A stretch of DNA of 44,762 bases from Microbacterium sp. (GTDB taxonomy: Bacteria > Actinomycetota > Actinomycetes > Actinomycetales > Microbacteriaceae). The notes beneath the pieces were generated by a model. That model was not told the DNA's origin. It made no database searches and saw nothing but the letters and a program-made list of their open reading frames with translations. The stretch lies in contig NZ_JAPSHY010000025.1 of NCBI RefSeq assembly GCF_031179285.1, forward strand, positions 1 to 44,762, read 5' to 3'. Below, piece after piece: positions 15,584 through 24,457 of this stretch (positions are counted from its first letter, which is position 1; every line of letters starts with the position of its first letter). The position numbers and the translations under genes were made by a program.

Positions 15584-16120
15584 TCAGATCGATGTGGCAG
15601 CGGCGTGGGCCTGCGCGTGCCGGAGGTAGATGCCGGCGTTGGCGAGGAGTCCTGCCCGCTCCTGCTCGGTGAGCGGCCTTCGCACCTTCGCCGGGACACC
15701 TGCGACGAGCGACCCATCAGGAACGATCGTCCCGCCGATCACCACTGCGCCGCCCGCCACGAGGCAACCCCCGCCGATGACCGCTCCGCTGAGGATCACC
15801 GCCCCCATCCCGATCAGAGAGCCGGCGCCGATCGTGCAGCCGTGGATCACGGCATTGTGACCGACGGAGACATCCTCACCGATGGCGACGGGGTGATCGG
15901 CGTCGACGTGAACCGAGACGTTGTCCTGCACGTTGCTGCGCTCGCCGATCCTGATCGACGCGGAATCACCCCGCAGCACGGCGTTATACCAGACGCTCGC
16001 TCCGTCGGCGAGATCGACGTCGCCGACGATCCTCGCTCCGTCCGCGACGAAGACCCCGTCGGCGATGTGCGGGACACGGCCTCGCAGGGCGATGACGGAT
16101 GCTCCGGACGCGATGCTCAT
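15584..16120 (-). CDS. Gamma-carbonic anhydrase family protein
   Basis: A 178-residue left-handed beta-helix protein built from hexapeptide repeats across residues 20-145, with an amphipathic C-terminal helix (PLTEQERAGLLANAGIYLRHA). The zinc-type histidines appear in NVSVHVDADHP and GHNAVIHGC, as in the CaiE/PaaY/YrdA group. These trimeric proteins either hydrate CO2 or act as related thioesterases or chaperones; activity varies in the family, so carbonic anhydrase activity is not certain. ATG 16120 lies 6 nt after TAGTCT with no ribosome binding site, consistent with a leaderless mRNA. It lies upstream of and on the same strand as the CAT tRNA. Confidence 0.88.
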   Translation of the reverse strand: MSIASGASVIALRGRVPHIADGVFVADGARIVGDVDLADGASVWYNAVLRGDSASIRIGERSNVQDNVSVHVDADHPVAIGEDVSVGHNAVIHGCTIGAGSLIGMGAVILSGAVIGGGCLVAGGAVVIGGTIVPDGSLVAGVPAKVRRPLTEQERAGLLANAGIYLRHAQAHAAATSI

Positions 16121-16126
16121 AACGCG

Positions 16127-16132
16127 AGACTA
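16127..16132 (-). promoter_or_regulatory. -10-like box TAGTCT for the gamma-carbonic anhydrase gene (leaderless)
   Basis: TAGTCT ends 6 nt before ATG 16120. Confidence 0.45.
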
Positions 16133-16190
16133 CCGTCGCACTCCCGGAATTCCGCGTGATTCCGGGGCGGTTAGCCCAGGCTCAGCTTGC

Positions 16191-16218
16191 TTGCGGAATG
16201 CGGGAGGCTGAGTAGCGT
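16191..16218 (+). promoter_or_regulatory. Probable dps promoter
   Basis: TTGCGG (16191-16196) and TAGCGT (16213-16218) are 16 nt apart and lie upstream of the dps ribosome binding site. A palindrome CGGAATTCCG (16145-16154) is just upstream. Confidence 0.45.
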
Positions 16219-16261
16219 TGTCTTCATCAGGTATGAAGAGGCCCGTCCGGAGGAGCACAAG

Positions 16262-16747
16262 ATGAGCAAGGTCCAGATCGTTCCCACCACCGCCAGCGAC
16301 CCCACCGTGGCAGCTGCCGCCGCCCAGTTCCTCTCGCCGGTCGTGCTGGGACTCGAGGCTCTCACCGTCAACGGGAAGCAGGCGCACTGGCACGTGCGCG
16401 GCGCGAACTTCGTCGGCGTCCACGAGTTGCTCGACACGATCGTCGCCCACGCCGGCGACTTCGCCGACACGGCTGCGGAGCGCATCGTCGCCCTCGGCCT
16501 TCCGATCGATGCGCGACTGAGCACCGTTGCCGAGAAGGCGGGCGCCACGGCCGTGCCTGCTGGATTCACGCAGTCCGACGAGCTCGTTCGTGCCGTCATC
16601 GCCGACATCGACGCCATCCTCGTCGACGTCAAGGCCGCCATCGACGGTCTGGACGAGGTCGACCTCACCAGCCAGGATGTCGCGATCGAGATCATGCGGG
16701 GCCTGGAGAAGGATCGCTGGTTCCTCGTGTCGCACATCGCCGCGTAA
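16262..16747 (+). CDS. dps: Dps, DNA starvation/stationary phase protection protein
   Basis: A 161-residue ferritin-like four-helix protein. The intersubunit ferroxidase residues characteristic of Dps are present: the HWH motif (residues 42-44) in QAHWHVRGANF, His/Asp in ELLDTIVAHAGDFAD and the Glu in AAERI. Dps dodecamers oxidise Fe(II) with hydrogen peroxide, store iron and often coat DNA in stationary phase. The N-terminus is short and not lysine-rich, so DNA binding is uncertain. ATG 16262 has GGAGGAG at good spacing. It appears monocistronic, with its own promoter and a very strong terminator. Confidence 0.94.
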   Translation: MSKVQIVPTTASDPTVAAAAAQFLSPVVLGLEALTVNGKQAHWHVRGANFVGVHELLDTIVAHAGDFADTAAERIVALGLPIDARLSTVAEKAGATAVPAGFTQSDELVRAVIADIDAILVDVKAAIDGLDEVDLTSQDVAIEIMRGLEKDRWFLVSHIAA

Positions 16748-16763
16748 CAGCTGCCGAACACGA

Positions 16764-16798
16764 ATGGAGGGCACGGGGTTCATCCCCGTGCCCTCCAT
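16764..16798 (+). terminator. Strong hairpin terminator after dps
   Basis: A 15-bp perfect stem (ATGGAGGGCACGGGG and its complement) with loop TTCAT, 16 nt after the dps stop and before a convergent gene. Confidence 0.9.
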
Positions 16799-16808
16799 CG
16801 TTCCCAGG

Positions 16809-18305
16809 TCATCTGCAGTGCGTGATCCGTCCGCCGAGCACTGTCGCCAGGATCGGCATCTCCCGCAGCTGCGCCCCGCTCGAGGCTGCCGGAGACCGCC
16901 CGCACAGCACGAGGTCCGCCGGTTCGCCCGGTCGGATCGATGACCGAACGCTCGCGCGCAGGGCGTCGTCCACGCTCAGGCGCTCTTCCGGATGCCATGC
17001 CCCACGTCGGTCGTCCGTACGCGAGACCGCTGCGGCGATCGCGAGCCACGGATCGAGCGGCGCGACCGGCGCGTCGGAGCCGAAGCGAAGCTCAGCCCCG
17101 GCATCGCGTAGCGCGGCAAGCGGATAGCCGATCGCAGTCTGGTGAGCCCAGTAGCCGTCGACGAGATCTCGATCGTCCAGCGCATGCTGCGGCTGCACGC
17201 TCGCGACGACGCCGAGCCGGGCGAACCGCGCGAGATCCGCGTGCCGGACGAGCTGGGCATGCTCGATCGTGCCGGACGCGCCAGTGATCGTGAACGCATC
17301 GAGAGCTGCGGTCGTCGCCCTGTCACCGATGGCGTGAACGGCGGCGGCGAGTCCCGCACCGGTGGCTCGCGTGAGCAGTTCGATCAACCGCTCCGGCTCC
17401 ACGGTGAGCACGCCGAAGTTCTCATCATCGCCCGGGTACGGGTGCGAACATGCCGCCGTCCTCGTGCCGAGCGAGCCGTCGCTGATCACCTTCAGAGAAC
17501 CGACGCGCACCAGGCCGCGGCCGTCTGCCGGGGCATCATGCGTCTCCCACAGCTCGCCGGTGCGCAGCCCCTCGGTGATCGCTCGCTCGAGGTCGAACGG
17601 GTACACGGCGAATTCGACGCGGTGCTGGGCGAACCCCGCGGCGATACGGCGGGGCCATGCGTCGGCGTTCCAGGCCATGTCGAAGTCGACCAGTCCGGTG
17701 ATCCCCCGCGCCGCTGCCCTCTCCCCCGCCAGCCTCACCGCCCGATCCGCGTGCTCGGGATCGACGGCATTGAGTCGGCGTGAGATCTCGAACGCCTCCT
17801 CCTCGCGGAGCATTCCGTCCGGGCTCGTGAAGCCTTCGCGCCGCAGCGCTGCCGAATTCAGCCATACGCTGTGCACGTCGGCGTTGATCAGATACGTGGG
17901 CTCCTCGCCGGTGCGGGCATCCAGCGCCTCCAGCGATGGCGCATCGGCCCACAGTGCGTCACGGAACCCGCTTCCGACGCGGCGCCCATCGGCCAGAGCC
18001 GCCACGGATTCCATCCGGAGCGCGGCCTCCGCTGCGGACGAGACATCGCCCAGCGGCTCTCGTTCCGCGGCCAGCGCCCACTGGACGGTGTGCACGTGAT
18101 TGTCCCAGAGGCCGGGGATCACCCAGGCGCCGTCGGCCTCGAGCACCTCGCCTCGAGACGGCAGAGCGCCGCTGGGCGCGATGTCCGCGATGACCCCGTC
18201 GGCCATGTGGATGTCGACGGGTTCGTCAGACAGCAGGAACTCCCGCCCGGGACCCGCGACCCGCGCCGCTCGGATCATGCCGATCCGTGCGCCGAGGTGC
18301 GTCAC
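16809..18305 (-). CDS. Amidohydrolase family protein (YtcJ-like)
   Basis: A 498-residue metal-dependent hydrolase of the Amidohydrolase_3/YtcJ type. Motifs in order: the metal-binding HVH in IPGLWDNHVHTVQW, the strand LVDFDMAW, the His in AVHAIGDRATT, GTIEHAQLV, and the catalytic Asp in RFGSDAPVAPLDPW. Substrates of this group are mostly unknown; N-acyl or formyl compounds are typical guesses. It overlaps the upstream PaiB-like gene by 4 nt if the GTG at 18305 is used (GTGA); ATG 18278 is an alternative start. The two genes are therefore one transcription unit. Confidence 0.87.
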   Translation of the reverse strand: MTHLGARIGMIRAARVAGPGREFLLSDEPVDIHMADGVIADIAPSGALPSRGEVLEADGAWVIPGLWDNHVHTVQWALAAEREPLGDVSSAAEAALRMESVAALADGRRVGSGFRDALWADAPSLEALDARTGEEPTYLINADVHSVWLNSAALRREGFTSPDGMLREEEAFEISRRLNAVDPEHADRAVRLAGERAAARGITGLVDFDMAWNADAWPRRIAAGFAQHRVEFAVYPFDLERAITEGLRTGELWETHDAPADGRGLVRVGSLKVISDGSLGTRTAACSHPYPGDDENFGVLTVEPERLIELLTRATGAGLAAAVHAIGDRATTAALDAFTITGASGTIEHAQLVRHADLARFARLGVVASVQPQHALDDRDLVDGYWAHQTAIGYPLAALRDAGAELRFGSDAPVAPLDPWLAIAAAVSRTDDRRGAWHPEERLSVDDALRASVRSSIRPGEPADLVLCGRSPAASSGAQLREMPILATVLGGRITHCR

Positions 18306-18943
18306 CGCCCGGCCCCCGAGCGTGCGTCCTGAGCCCGTCGCATCTCGGCCGCCAAGGCAGCGTTCGCGTACGGGCCGTCCGACGACAGTTCTGTGATCAC
18401 CGACTCGATGACATCAGCGGAACGGTTCTGACTGAGCTTGCGCTTGCCCGCGACCCGCGTGGGGGTCAGACGGAACCCGACGGTACCGGCGGCGAGGCGC
18501 GTGACGAAAGCCTCGTCGTTCGGCCGTTCCCACATGCCCCGCGGATCCGGCAACCGCCCTTCGAACCGAGCGACCATCCGATCGAGCACGTCCAGATTCT
18601 CCTCATCGCTGAGGATCTCCGGGATGCCGGCCAGATGCACGGCGGTGTAGTTCCACGTCGGCACGGCCGCGACGTCGCCGTACCATCCCGGCGAAATGTA
18701 GCCGTGCGGCCCTTGGAGCATCACGAGGAGCTCTCGCTCGCCGAGTCCGTGGACGAGGTCGTCGGGGCGCCCGACGTGAGCGACGATCGTCAGATCATCC
18801 CGTTCCTCATCCAGCAGCACAGCGTAATGCGAGGCGACAAGCCCTTCGGGTCCGTCGCTCACGATCGTCGCCCACGGGTTGGCATCGATCACTCGGCGCA
18901 TCTCGGCGACATCAGCGAGGGCGAAGCTGGGATTCTGACGCAT
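18302..18943 (-). CDS. PaiB-like FMN-binding negative transcriptional regulator
   Basis: A 213-residue PaiB-family protein. Features are MRQNPSFALADVAEMRRVI, NPWATIVSDGPEGLVASHYAVLLD for the flavin-binding split barrel, GPHGYISPGWYG and the conserved VPTWNYTAVHLAG, then a C-terminal KLSQNRSADVIESVI. The family is named after a Bacillus repressor of sporulation and degradative enzyme genes; the fold binds FMN and a direct DNA-binding role is poorly established. Cotranscription with an amidohydrolase suggests a link to that enzyme, which is inference. ATG 18943 follows TAGGCT by 6 nt. Confidence 0.88.
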   Translation of the reverse strand: MRQNPSFALADVAEMRRVIDANPWATIVSDGPEGLVASHYAVLLDEERDDLTIVAHVGRPDDLVHGLGERELLVMLQGPHGYISPGWYGDVAAVPTWNYTAVHLAGIPEILSDEENLDVLDRMVARFEGRLPDPRGMWERPNDEAFVTRLAAGTVGFRLTPTRVAGKRKLSQNRSADVIESVITELSSDGPYANAALAAEMRRAQDARSGAGR

Positions 18944-18949
18944 CCTCTC

Positions 18950-18955
18950 AGCCTA
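18950..18955 (-). promoter_or_regulatory. -10-like box TAGGCT for the PaiB-like gene (leaderless)
   Basis: TAGGCT ends 6 nt before ATG 18943. Confidence 0.45.
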
Positions 18956-18964
18956 CGGTGGACG

Positions 18965-20008
18965 CTACTTCTTCTGCAGGCAGGACCACAGCTTCACGCC
19001 ATCGCCCTCTTCGCCTTCCAGCTGTTTGCACCCCTCGCCGGTGTTGTCTTGGTAGGCCGTGACACGATGACCCTCCCCGATGTCCTCCATGAAGAAGGTC
19101 TCCACGACCACGGTGTCAATCTCGGCTGCCGGGAGGACAAAGCCGATCTTCACGGTCTGCGACGCACCTGCGGGGGCCTCGAGGTTGAAAACGGGGAAGA
19201 GGTACCCCTTCTCCACGGCACCCCAACTCGGAATCTCTGTCAGGTCCGCTCTCAGCATGTTGACCGTGATCGGGGTCCTCGTGTCCGCGTTGTCATTGTG
19301 GTTGTGGATGGTCATAGTGACAACTGCGAGGTGACCCCCGGTCTCCTGGGCGTTGTCCCAGTAGACGTCATACTCAAGCTGCGATGGCTCCCCGCCATCC
19401 ATGGTGGGCGGCGGGTCCAGCTGCACCGACTCGATGCTCACCTCCATCGTGTAACCCTCACCGATGGGGAACCCGTGGTCACCGGGCTCAGGCTCCGTCG
19501 TGCTCTCCGCGTCTGGAGCAGCAGTAGCGGTTGCGCCAGGACCGGCCTCGACCGAGGGATCGTTCGCCAGGCCGTCGGCGATGACCGCGAGAACGACCAC
19601 CAACCCGGCCACCGCACTGATGGGCGGCAGAACCATCCCCGCGATGGCGGGCCACTTCGCGGTGTTCTTCTTGAACAGGCCGATGAGTGACACCACGAAT
19701 GCGGCGAACAAGATAATGAGCGCGAATGCAAACGTGAGAGGGAAGAAGGCGAGGACAGTTCCCAACACCGCCAACCCGAGCCCGATGAACCCGAGGATAG
19801 GTCGGGTCCTGGTGGCAGGGGCGACCTCGGACGCGCTGGCACGCTGGTACCCGCTGGCGCCCTGGTACGCGCTGGCGCCCTGCAACGGCAGCGCAGAAGG
19901 CGGCGCAGATGGCCGCTGGGGTTCGGGTGCGTAGTGGTTACTCCACTGCTGCCCGTCCCACCAACGCTGACGACCTGAGCCGTCGTCGTACCATCCTGGT
20001 CCGCTCAT
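18965..20008 (-). CDS. DUF2510 domain membrane protein
   Basis: A 347-residue protein. Residues 1-25 are a DUF2510 motif (GPGWYDDGSGRQRWWDGQQWS). A proline- and alanine-rich linker contains three six-residue repeats of the YQGASA type. Two to three membrane helices follow, then a low-complexity A/T/E/P segment and a C-terminal extracellular domain of about 170 residues with IHNHNDNADTRTPITV, resembling DUF4352/Telokin-like immunoglobulin domains, and two Cys near the end. Function is unknown; the layout suggests a cell-surface protein. ATG 20008 is chosen for GGGGAG 8 nt upstream. Its 3' half looks less GC-rich than its neighbours. Confidence 0.8.
   Translation of the reverse strand: MSGPGWYDDGSGRQRWWDGQQWSNHYAPEPQRPSAPPSALPLQGASAYQGASGYQRASASEVAPATRTRPILGFIGLGLAVLGTVLAFFPLTFAFALIILFAAFVVSLIGLFKKNTAKWPAIAGMVLPPISAVAGLVVVLAVIADGLANDPSVEAGPGATATAAPDAESTTEPEPGDHGFPIGEGYTMEVSIESVQLDPPPTMDGGEPSQLEYDVYWDNAQETGGHLAVVTMTIHNHNDNADTRTPITVNMLRADLTEIPSWGAVEKGYLFPVFNLEAPAGASQTVKIGFVLPAAEIDTVVVETFFMEDIGEGHRVTAYQDNTGEGCKQLEGEEGDGVKLWSCLQKK
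19832..19885. repeat. Three 18-bp tandem units inside the DUF2510 gene
   Basis: Three near-identical 18-bp units, differing at a few positions, encode the linker repeats YQRASA, YQGASG and LQGASA on the minus strand. Unit changes would keep the frame. Confidence 0.85.
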
Positions 20009-20096
20009 GTGCGCATCTCCCCGACCAGAGCGGACAGGGTCGTCGTGCTGTTCATGCATCCCCCGAATACTCGAGTCGACAGATCCGAACGACCCG

Positions 20097-21584
20097 TCAC
20101 CGTCTCGTGCGTTTGCCGACGACCGGAATGGCCTGGGTCTTCCAGTCCTCCCAGCCGGGCGTTCCCTGCATGAACGACTCGATCTCGTCACGGTTCGCGC
20201 GCAGCTTCGGGTCGTTGTCGAGGTATCTCTTCGTCTCACGTGCGACGAGCCCCGACAACACCAGCAGCCCGATCAGGTTCGGCAACGCCATCAGTCCGTT
20301 CATCGCGTCCGAGAAAGCCCACACCACCCCGAGCTGAACGGTGCACCCGACGAAGACAACGAGGGAGAAGAGGATCCGGAACGGCATGACGGCGCGCCGG
20401 CCGAGCAGTCGTTCGATGTTGCGCTCACCGTAGTACGACCAGCCCAGGATCGTCGACCCGGCGAACATCACGAGACCGATGGTGACGATGTAGTGGCCCC
20501 AGTCGCCGGGGAGGCCGTTCGAGAAGGCGGCCCCCGTCATGAGCGCCGGGCTCAGCTGCTCACCGGTCTCCGGGTCGACCTGAGACCACGTGCCCGTGGC
20601 GATGATCACAAGCCCCGTGCAGGTGACGACGATGATGGTGTCGATGAAGGTCTGCGTCATCGACACCAGACCCTGGCGCACCGGGTGGCTCGTCTTGGCC
20701 GCAGCGGCGGCGATCGCTGCCGACCCCATGCCGGACTCGTTCGAGAAAATGCCGCGGGCGACCCCGAACTGCACGGCGATGATGATCGCAGACCCCGCGA
20801 AGCCGCCGACGGCGCTCGTACCTGTGAACGCGTCGGTGAAGATCTGTGCGAACGCTGCCGGAATCTCTCCCACGTTCACGATCAGGATGTAGAGGGCGCC
20901 GAGCACGTAGAAGATGATCATGATGGGCACGAGACCGGCAGTCACCCGACCGATCGACTTGATTCCGCCCACCAGCACGACCAGTGCGAAGACAGTGAGC
21001 GCGATCCCGGTGACCCACGGCGGAACGCTGAAGCTCGACTCGAGGTTCGTCGCGATCGAGTTGCCCTGCGTCATGTTGCCGATGCCGAAGCAGGCGATCA
21101 CCGCGAACACGGCGAACGACAGTCCGAGGATCTTGCCGAACGGCCCGGGGATGCCTCGTTCGAGGTAGTACTGCGGCCCTCCGGACTTCTCCCCCGCCGC
21201 GTCCGTGGTGCGGAACCACACGCCCAGGAACGCCTCGGAGTACTTCGATGCCATCCCCAGCAGGCCGGTCACCCACATCCAGAACAGCGCGCCCGGCCCA
21301 CCGATGCCGATGGCCGTCGCCACGCCGACGATGTTGCCGGTTCCGACGGTGGCCGCCAGCGCCGTCGTCAGTGCCTGGAACTGCGAGATGTCGCCGTCGG
21401 AGCCGGGGTCCTTCCGAGTGATGATTCCGAGCCGGAGCGCCGACCCGAGGCGGGTGAACTGCAGGCCGCCGAGCCGGATGGTGAGATACAGTCCGGTTCC
21501 GAGCAGCAGTGGGATCAGGAAGAACGGGCCCCAGATGATCCCGCTGACGTTCTCGAGAAACGACTGCAATCCGGTGAGATCCAT
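20097..21584 (-). CDS. Alanine/glycine:cation symporter (AGCS) family protein
   Basis: A 495-residue membrane transporter of the AGCS (sodium:alanine symporter, AgcS/DagA) family with about 11 membrane helices. Family signatures include ISQFQALTTALAATVGTGNIVGVATAI near residue 70-95, GGPGALFWMWVTGLLGMASKYSEA, and FSNESGMGSAAIAAAAA in the middle. Members import alanine or glycine with Na+ or H+. AAGGAG lies 5 nt before the ATG. The gene stands alone, 88 nt from the DUF2510 start and about 100 nt from the glycosylase gene. Confidence 0.94.
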   Translation of the reverse strand: MDLTGLQSFLENVSGIIWGPFFLIPLLLGTGLYLTIRLGGLQFTRLGSALRLGIITRKDPGSDGDISQFQALTTALAATVGTGNIVGVATAIGIGGPGALFWMWVTGLLGMASKYSEAFLGVWFRTTDAAGEKSGGPQYYLERGIPGPFGKILGLSFAVFAVIACFGIGNMTQGNSIATNLESSFSVPPWVTGIALTVFALVVLVGGIKSIGRVTAGLVPIMIIFYVLGALYILIVNVGEIPAAFAQIFTDAFTGTSAVGGFAGSAIIIAVQFGVARGIFSNESGMGSAAIAAAAAKTSHPVRQGLVSMTQTFIDTIIVVTCTGLVIIATGTWSQVDPETGEQLSPALMTGAAFSNGLPGDWGHYIVTIGLVMFAGSTILGWSYYGERNIERLLGRRAVMPFRILFSLVVFVGCTVQLGVVWAFSDAMNGLMALPNLIGLLVLSGLVARETKRYLDNDPKLRANRDEIESFMQGTPGWEDWKTQAIPVVGKRTRR

Positions 21585-21682
21585 GGCGGCTCCTTCTGCG
21601 CGGCTGTGCGAATGGCGTTCTCACCATATTCACAGACAGCGGGTTTCGGTAGTCACGACTCCGCGTGTTCGCCGATGAATGC

Positions 21683-22681
21683 TCAGGCCTGGCAGCGCGG
21701 GCACCAGTAGAGCTTGCGCGCCCCGATCTCCTCCATCGCGATCGAGGTGCCGCAGATCCGGCACGGAAGGCCCGCCCGACGATAGACCCAGTGACGATCG
21801 TCGCGGCTCGCCATCGCAGCGCGATACTGCTCGGCGTCCAAATCGTCCATCGTCATCATCTGTCCGGTCTCGACGCCGATCGCGAGCAGCCGCACCCAGT
21901 CCCGCCAGAGCTCGCGCACGATCTCTTCGGGCACGTCGCGCCCGGGAGTGTGCGGGTTGAGGCGCTGCCGGAACAGCATCTCGGCCCGATACACGTTTCC
22001 GATGCCGCTCACCACGGACTGATCCATCAACAGCAGGGCGATGACCGTCGGCTTCTTCCGCACCGCCTGGACGAATCTCGCCTCGTTCGTCACCGGATCG
22101 CCCACCAGAGGGTCTGGTCCGAGCTTCGCGACACTGGCGAGCATCTCCTCCGGAGTCTGCAGTACGCACGCGGTCGGACCGCGCAGGTCGGCGACGGTGA
22201 TGTCGGTCATCAGCCGCAGGCGCACCTGCCCGACCACTGGAGGCGGCCACTGCTCGCCGTCGTCCGTGAGACCCTGCGTCTGCTCGGACATCCTGACGTG
22301 CACGCGGGCGCGCCGCGGCGCGCCGATCGAGGAGAGCGAGTTCTCCCCCGCGTCGTCGAGGATCGGCGTATCGAGATCGGTGCCGCGCTGGTTGGTCTGA
22401 CCCATGCGTCCGTTGGCGGAGGCGATGGTCGGGTCGAGGAGGATCTCACCGGCGAAGTCCCAGGCGCCGTAGAGACCGAGATGCACCCGCAGCCACACAT
22501 CTCCCTCGACCTCGAGGAACATCTGCTTGCCGACGGCCTGGACGCTCACGGCTTCTCGGCCGTCGAGGACGGCCGCGCCTTCCGCGAACCGGCCCTGCGG
22601 GCTGGTCGCACGGAGCTGCTTTCCTATGAAGTTCCGGTCGAACTGCCGCGCGATCCGGTGGACCGAATGACCCTCGGGCAT
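21683..22681 (-). CDS. Fpg/Nei-family DNA glycosylase (Nei2-like)
   Basis: A 332-residue bifunctional DNA glycosylase/AP lyase. The N-terminus MPEGHSVHRIA gives the catalytic Pro2 and Glu3, and the H at position 5 matches actinobacterial Nei2 rather than Fpg. The helix-two-turn-helix contains GIGNVYRAEMLF, and a C-terminal zinc finger has four cysteines (CRIC then CPRC). It excises oxidised pyrimidines or related lesions in base excision repair. At 332 residues it is longer than the usual 270, with an insert around residues 95-140. A GAGGGG ribosome binding site precedes the ATG, 2 nt after the rpiB stop codon, so both form an operon. Confidence 0.91.
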   Translation of the reverse strand: MPEGHSVHRIARQFDRNFIGKQLRATSPQGRFAEGAAVLDGREAVSVQAVGKQMFLEVEGDVWLRVHLGLYGAWDFAGEILLDPTIASANGRMGQTNQRGTDLDTPILDDAGENSLSSIGAPRRARVHVRMSEQTQGLTDDGEQWPPPVVGQVRLRLMTDITVADLRGPTACVLQTPEEMLASVAKLGPDPLVGDPVTNEARFVQAVRKKPTVIALLLMDQSVVSGIGNVYRAEMLFRQRLNPHTPGRDVPEEIVRELWRDWVRLLAIGVETGQMMTMDDLDAEQYRAAMASRDDRHWVYRRAGLPCRICGTSIAMEEIGARKLYWCPRCQA

Positions 22682-22683
22682 CG

Positions 22684-23169
22684 TCAGCCCCTCGGATCCG
22701 GCAGGAGCGAACCATCTGCCTCGAACTCCGCGATCTGACGGATGCGTCGCACATGCCGCTCCTCGCCGGAGAACGGTGTCTCGATGAAGCGGTCGATGAG
22801 CGACGTCACCTCGTCGAACGAGTGCTGCCGTGCACCGATCGCGATCACATTGGCGTCGTTGTGCTCGCGCGCGAGTTCCGCCGTCGACAGATTCCAGACG
22901 AGAGCGGCGCGGATGCCGTGCACCTTGTTCGCCGCGATCTGCTCACCGTTGCCAGAGCCCCCGAAGACGACGCCGAGCGCATCGACTCCCGCCTGCTGAT
23001 CGGCGACGACGGCCTGGGCTGCGCGGATGCAGAACGCCGGGTAGTCGTCCACCGGGTCATACTCGATCGGGCCGTGATCGACGACCGCGTGGCCCGCCTC
23101 GCGCAGATGGTCCTGCAGCTTCGTGGAGAAATCGAGTCCTGCGTGATCGGTGGCGAGATGGATGCGCAT
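22684..23169 (-). CDS. rpiB: Ribose-5-phosphate isomerase B
   Basis: A 161-residue RpiB. Diagnostic are ATDHAGLDF at the N-terminus, the phosphate-binding GVVFGGSGNGEQIAANKVHGIRAA loop and AREHNDANVIAIGARQHS. In the active site the base is a Cys in E. coli and a Glu in mycobacteria; here GSGNGE matches the mycobacterial (Glu) type. It interconverts ribose 5-phosphate and ribulose 5-phosphate in the pentose phosphate pathway. It is the first gene of a two-gene unit with the Nei-like glycosylase. ATG 23169 lies 6 nt after TAGGAT and has no ribosome binding site. Confidence 0.93.
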   Translation of the reverse strand: MRIHLATDHAGLDFSTKLQDHLREAGHAVVDHGPIEYDPVDDYPAFCIRAAQAVVADQQAGVDALGVVFGGSGNGEQIAANKVHGIRAALVWNLSTAELAREHNDANVIAIGARQHSFDEVTSLIDRFIETPFSGEERHVRRIRQIAEFEADGSLLPDPRG

Positions 23170-23175
23170 GCGACC

Positions 23176-23181
23176 ATCCTA
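23176..23181 (-). promoter_or_regulatory. -10-like box TAGGAT for rpiB (leaderless)
   Basis: TAGGAT ends 6 nt before ATG 23169. Confidence 0.5.
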
Positions 23182-23207
23182 GAAGCCGGTAGGGACTGCG
23201 GCGATGG

Positions 23208-24392
23208 TCAGGGCGCGACGCCTGCGGCCGCGGGCTTGAACCCGGCGCGGATGTTCTCGCAGCATCCGGGTCGGCACACATCGAAGCTCGGACCGACGCC
23301 GGTCGCTCGCTTGCGCTCCTCCGGCGCCCGCCCCTCGAGTCGCTCCTGGATGAGATCGACGATCCCGGCGATGAACGACGGCGACACCCCGGGGGTCGGG
23401 GTGCGCACGAAACTCAGGCCGGCGGTCTCGGCAGCCTCAGCCGCTTCGGTGTCGAGATCCCACAGCACTTCCATGTGGTCGCTCATGAACCCCACGGGCA
23501 CCACGGCGACCGCTTTCCGCCCCCGCGACGGAAGGTCGGCGATCACATCGCACACGTCTGGTTCCAGCCACGGCTGCGACGGCGGACCGGAGCGGGACTG
23601 ATACACCAGTTCCCAGGAGACGTCGGCCGCGGCCGGCACGAGCCGCGTCACCCGGTCCATGGCCCATGCGGCGACGGCCTCATGCTGCGCGGCATACGCC
23701 CCGCCGGGACCCCAGTCGACGTCGCGTGGTCCGGAGCGCTCGGCATCGTCCGTCGGGATGCTGTGGGTGGAGAACAGCACCTGGACCTCGCCCGCCGGGA
23801 TGCCGTCCGCGAGGAAGCCCTCGATGGCTTCGCGCACACCGCTCTGGAATGCGTCGACGAATCCGGGATGGTCGTAGAACGGGCGGATCTTGTCGATGGT
23901 GATCGTGTCGCCATGACCGGTCTCCGTCAGCACGCGCGCGAAGTCCTCGCGGTACTGCCGGCAACTGGAGAACGAGCTGTAAGCGCTGGTCGCGAAGGCG
24001 AGCAGTGTGGTGTGTCCGTCTGCCGCGGCCGCCGCCACGGCGTCCTCGAGGTACGGTGCCCAGTTCCGGTTGCCCCAGTAGACGGGAAGATCGAGCCCGC
24101 GAGCGGTGAGCTCCTCCTCCAGGGCAGTCTTCAGCGCCCGGTTCTGGCCGTTGATCGGGCTCACGCCACCGAAGTGGCGGTAATGATGCGCGACCTCCTC
24201 GAGGCGCTCGTCCGGGATGCCGCGGCCGCGGGTCACATTGCGAAGGAACGGGATCACATCGTCCTGCCCCTCGGGTCCTCCGAATCCCGCCAGCAGCAGA
24301 GCATCGTAGGCGACGGGGGTGGTCACGTACGGCTCGCCTGTCGCGGCGGCGACGGAAGCGAAGGGAACGGCACTCGACTCGATCGAACTCAC
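23208..24392 (-). CDS. hemH: Ferrochelatase (coproporphyrin-type, actinobacterial)
   Basis: A 394-residue class I ferrochelatase. Recognised segments are LLLAGFGGPEGQDDVIPFLRNVTRGRGIP, HYRHFGGVSPING, VLFSTHSIP with the catalytic His, and the YQSRSGPPSQPWLEPDV region carrying the catalytic Glu. The C-terminal tail has CRPGCCENI, and another Cys is in FSSCRQY; together these fit the 2Fe-2S ligands described for actinobacterial enzymes. Gram-positive members insert iron into coproporphyrin III rather than protoporphyrin (CpfC), the likely reaction here. The GTG start at 24392 gives a 27-residue N-terminal extension and lacks a well-spaced ribosome binding site, so a later start is possible. It is divergent from pepN. 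Confidence 0.91.
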   Translation of the reverse strand: MSSIESSAVPFASVAAATGEPYVTTPVAYDALLLAGFGGPEGQDDVIPFLRNVTRGRGIPDERLEEVAHHYRHFGGVSPINGQNRALKTALEEELTARGLDLPVYWGNRNWAPYLEDAVAAAAADGHTTLLAFATSAYSSFSSCRQYREDFARVLTETGHGDTITIDKIRPFYDHPGFVDAFQSGVREAIEGFLADGIPAGEVQVLFSTHSIPTDDAERSGPRDVDWGPGGAYAAQHEAVAAWAMDRVTRLVPAAADVSWELVYQSRSGPPSQPWLEPDVCDVIADLPSRGRKAVAVVPVGFMSDHMEVLWDLDTEAAEAAETAGLSFVRTPTPGVSPSFIAGIVDLIQERLEGRAPEERKRATGVGPSFDVCRPGCCENIRAGFKPAAAGVAP

Positions 24393-24457
24393 TCCCTCAT
24401 CATTTCATCTCATCCAATGCATATCCCGTGATCACGCGTCGTGGCCCGCTCCTGGCG

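Noticed and set aside
18287..19690. A 467-codon plus-strand frame across the PaiB-like and DUF2510 genes
   Set aside because: It spans the boundary of two well-supported minus-strand genes and matches no family.
20007..21710. A 567-codon plus-strand frame opposite the AGCS transporter gene
   Set aside because: It is a charged, repetitive shadow of a membrane protein gene.
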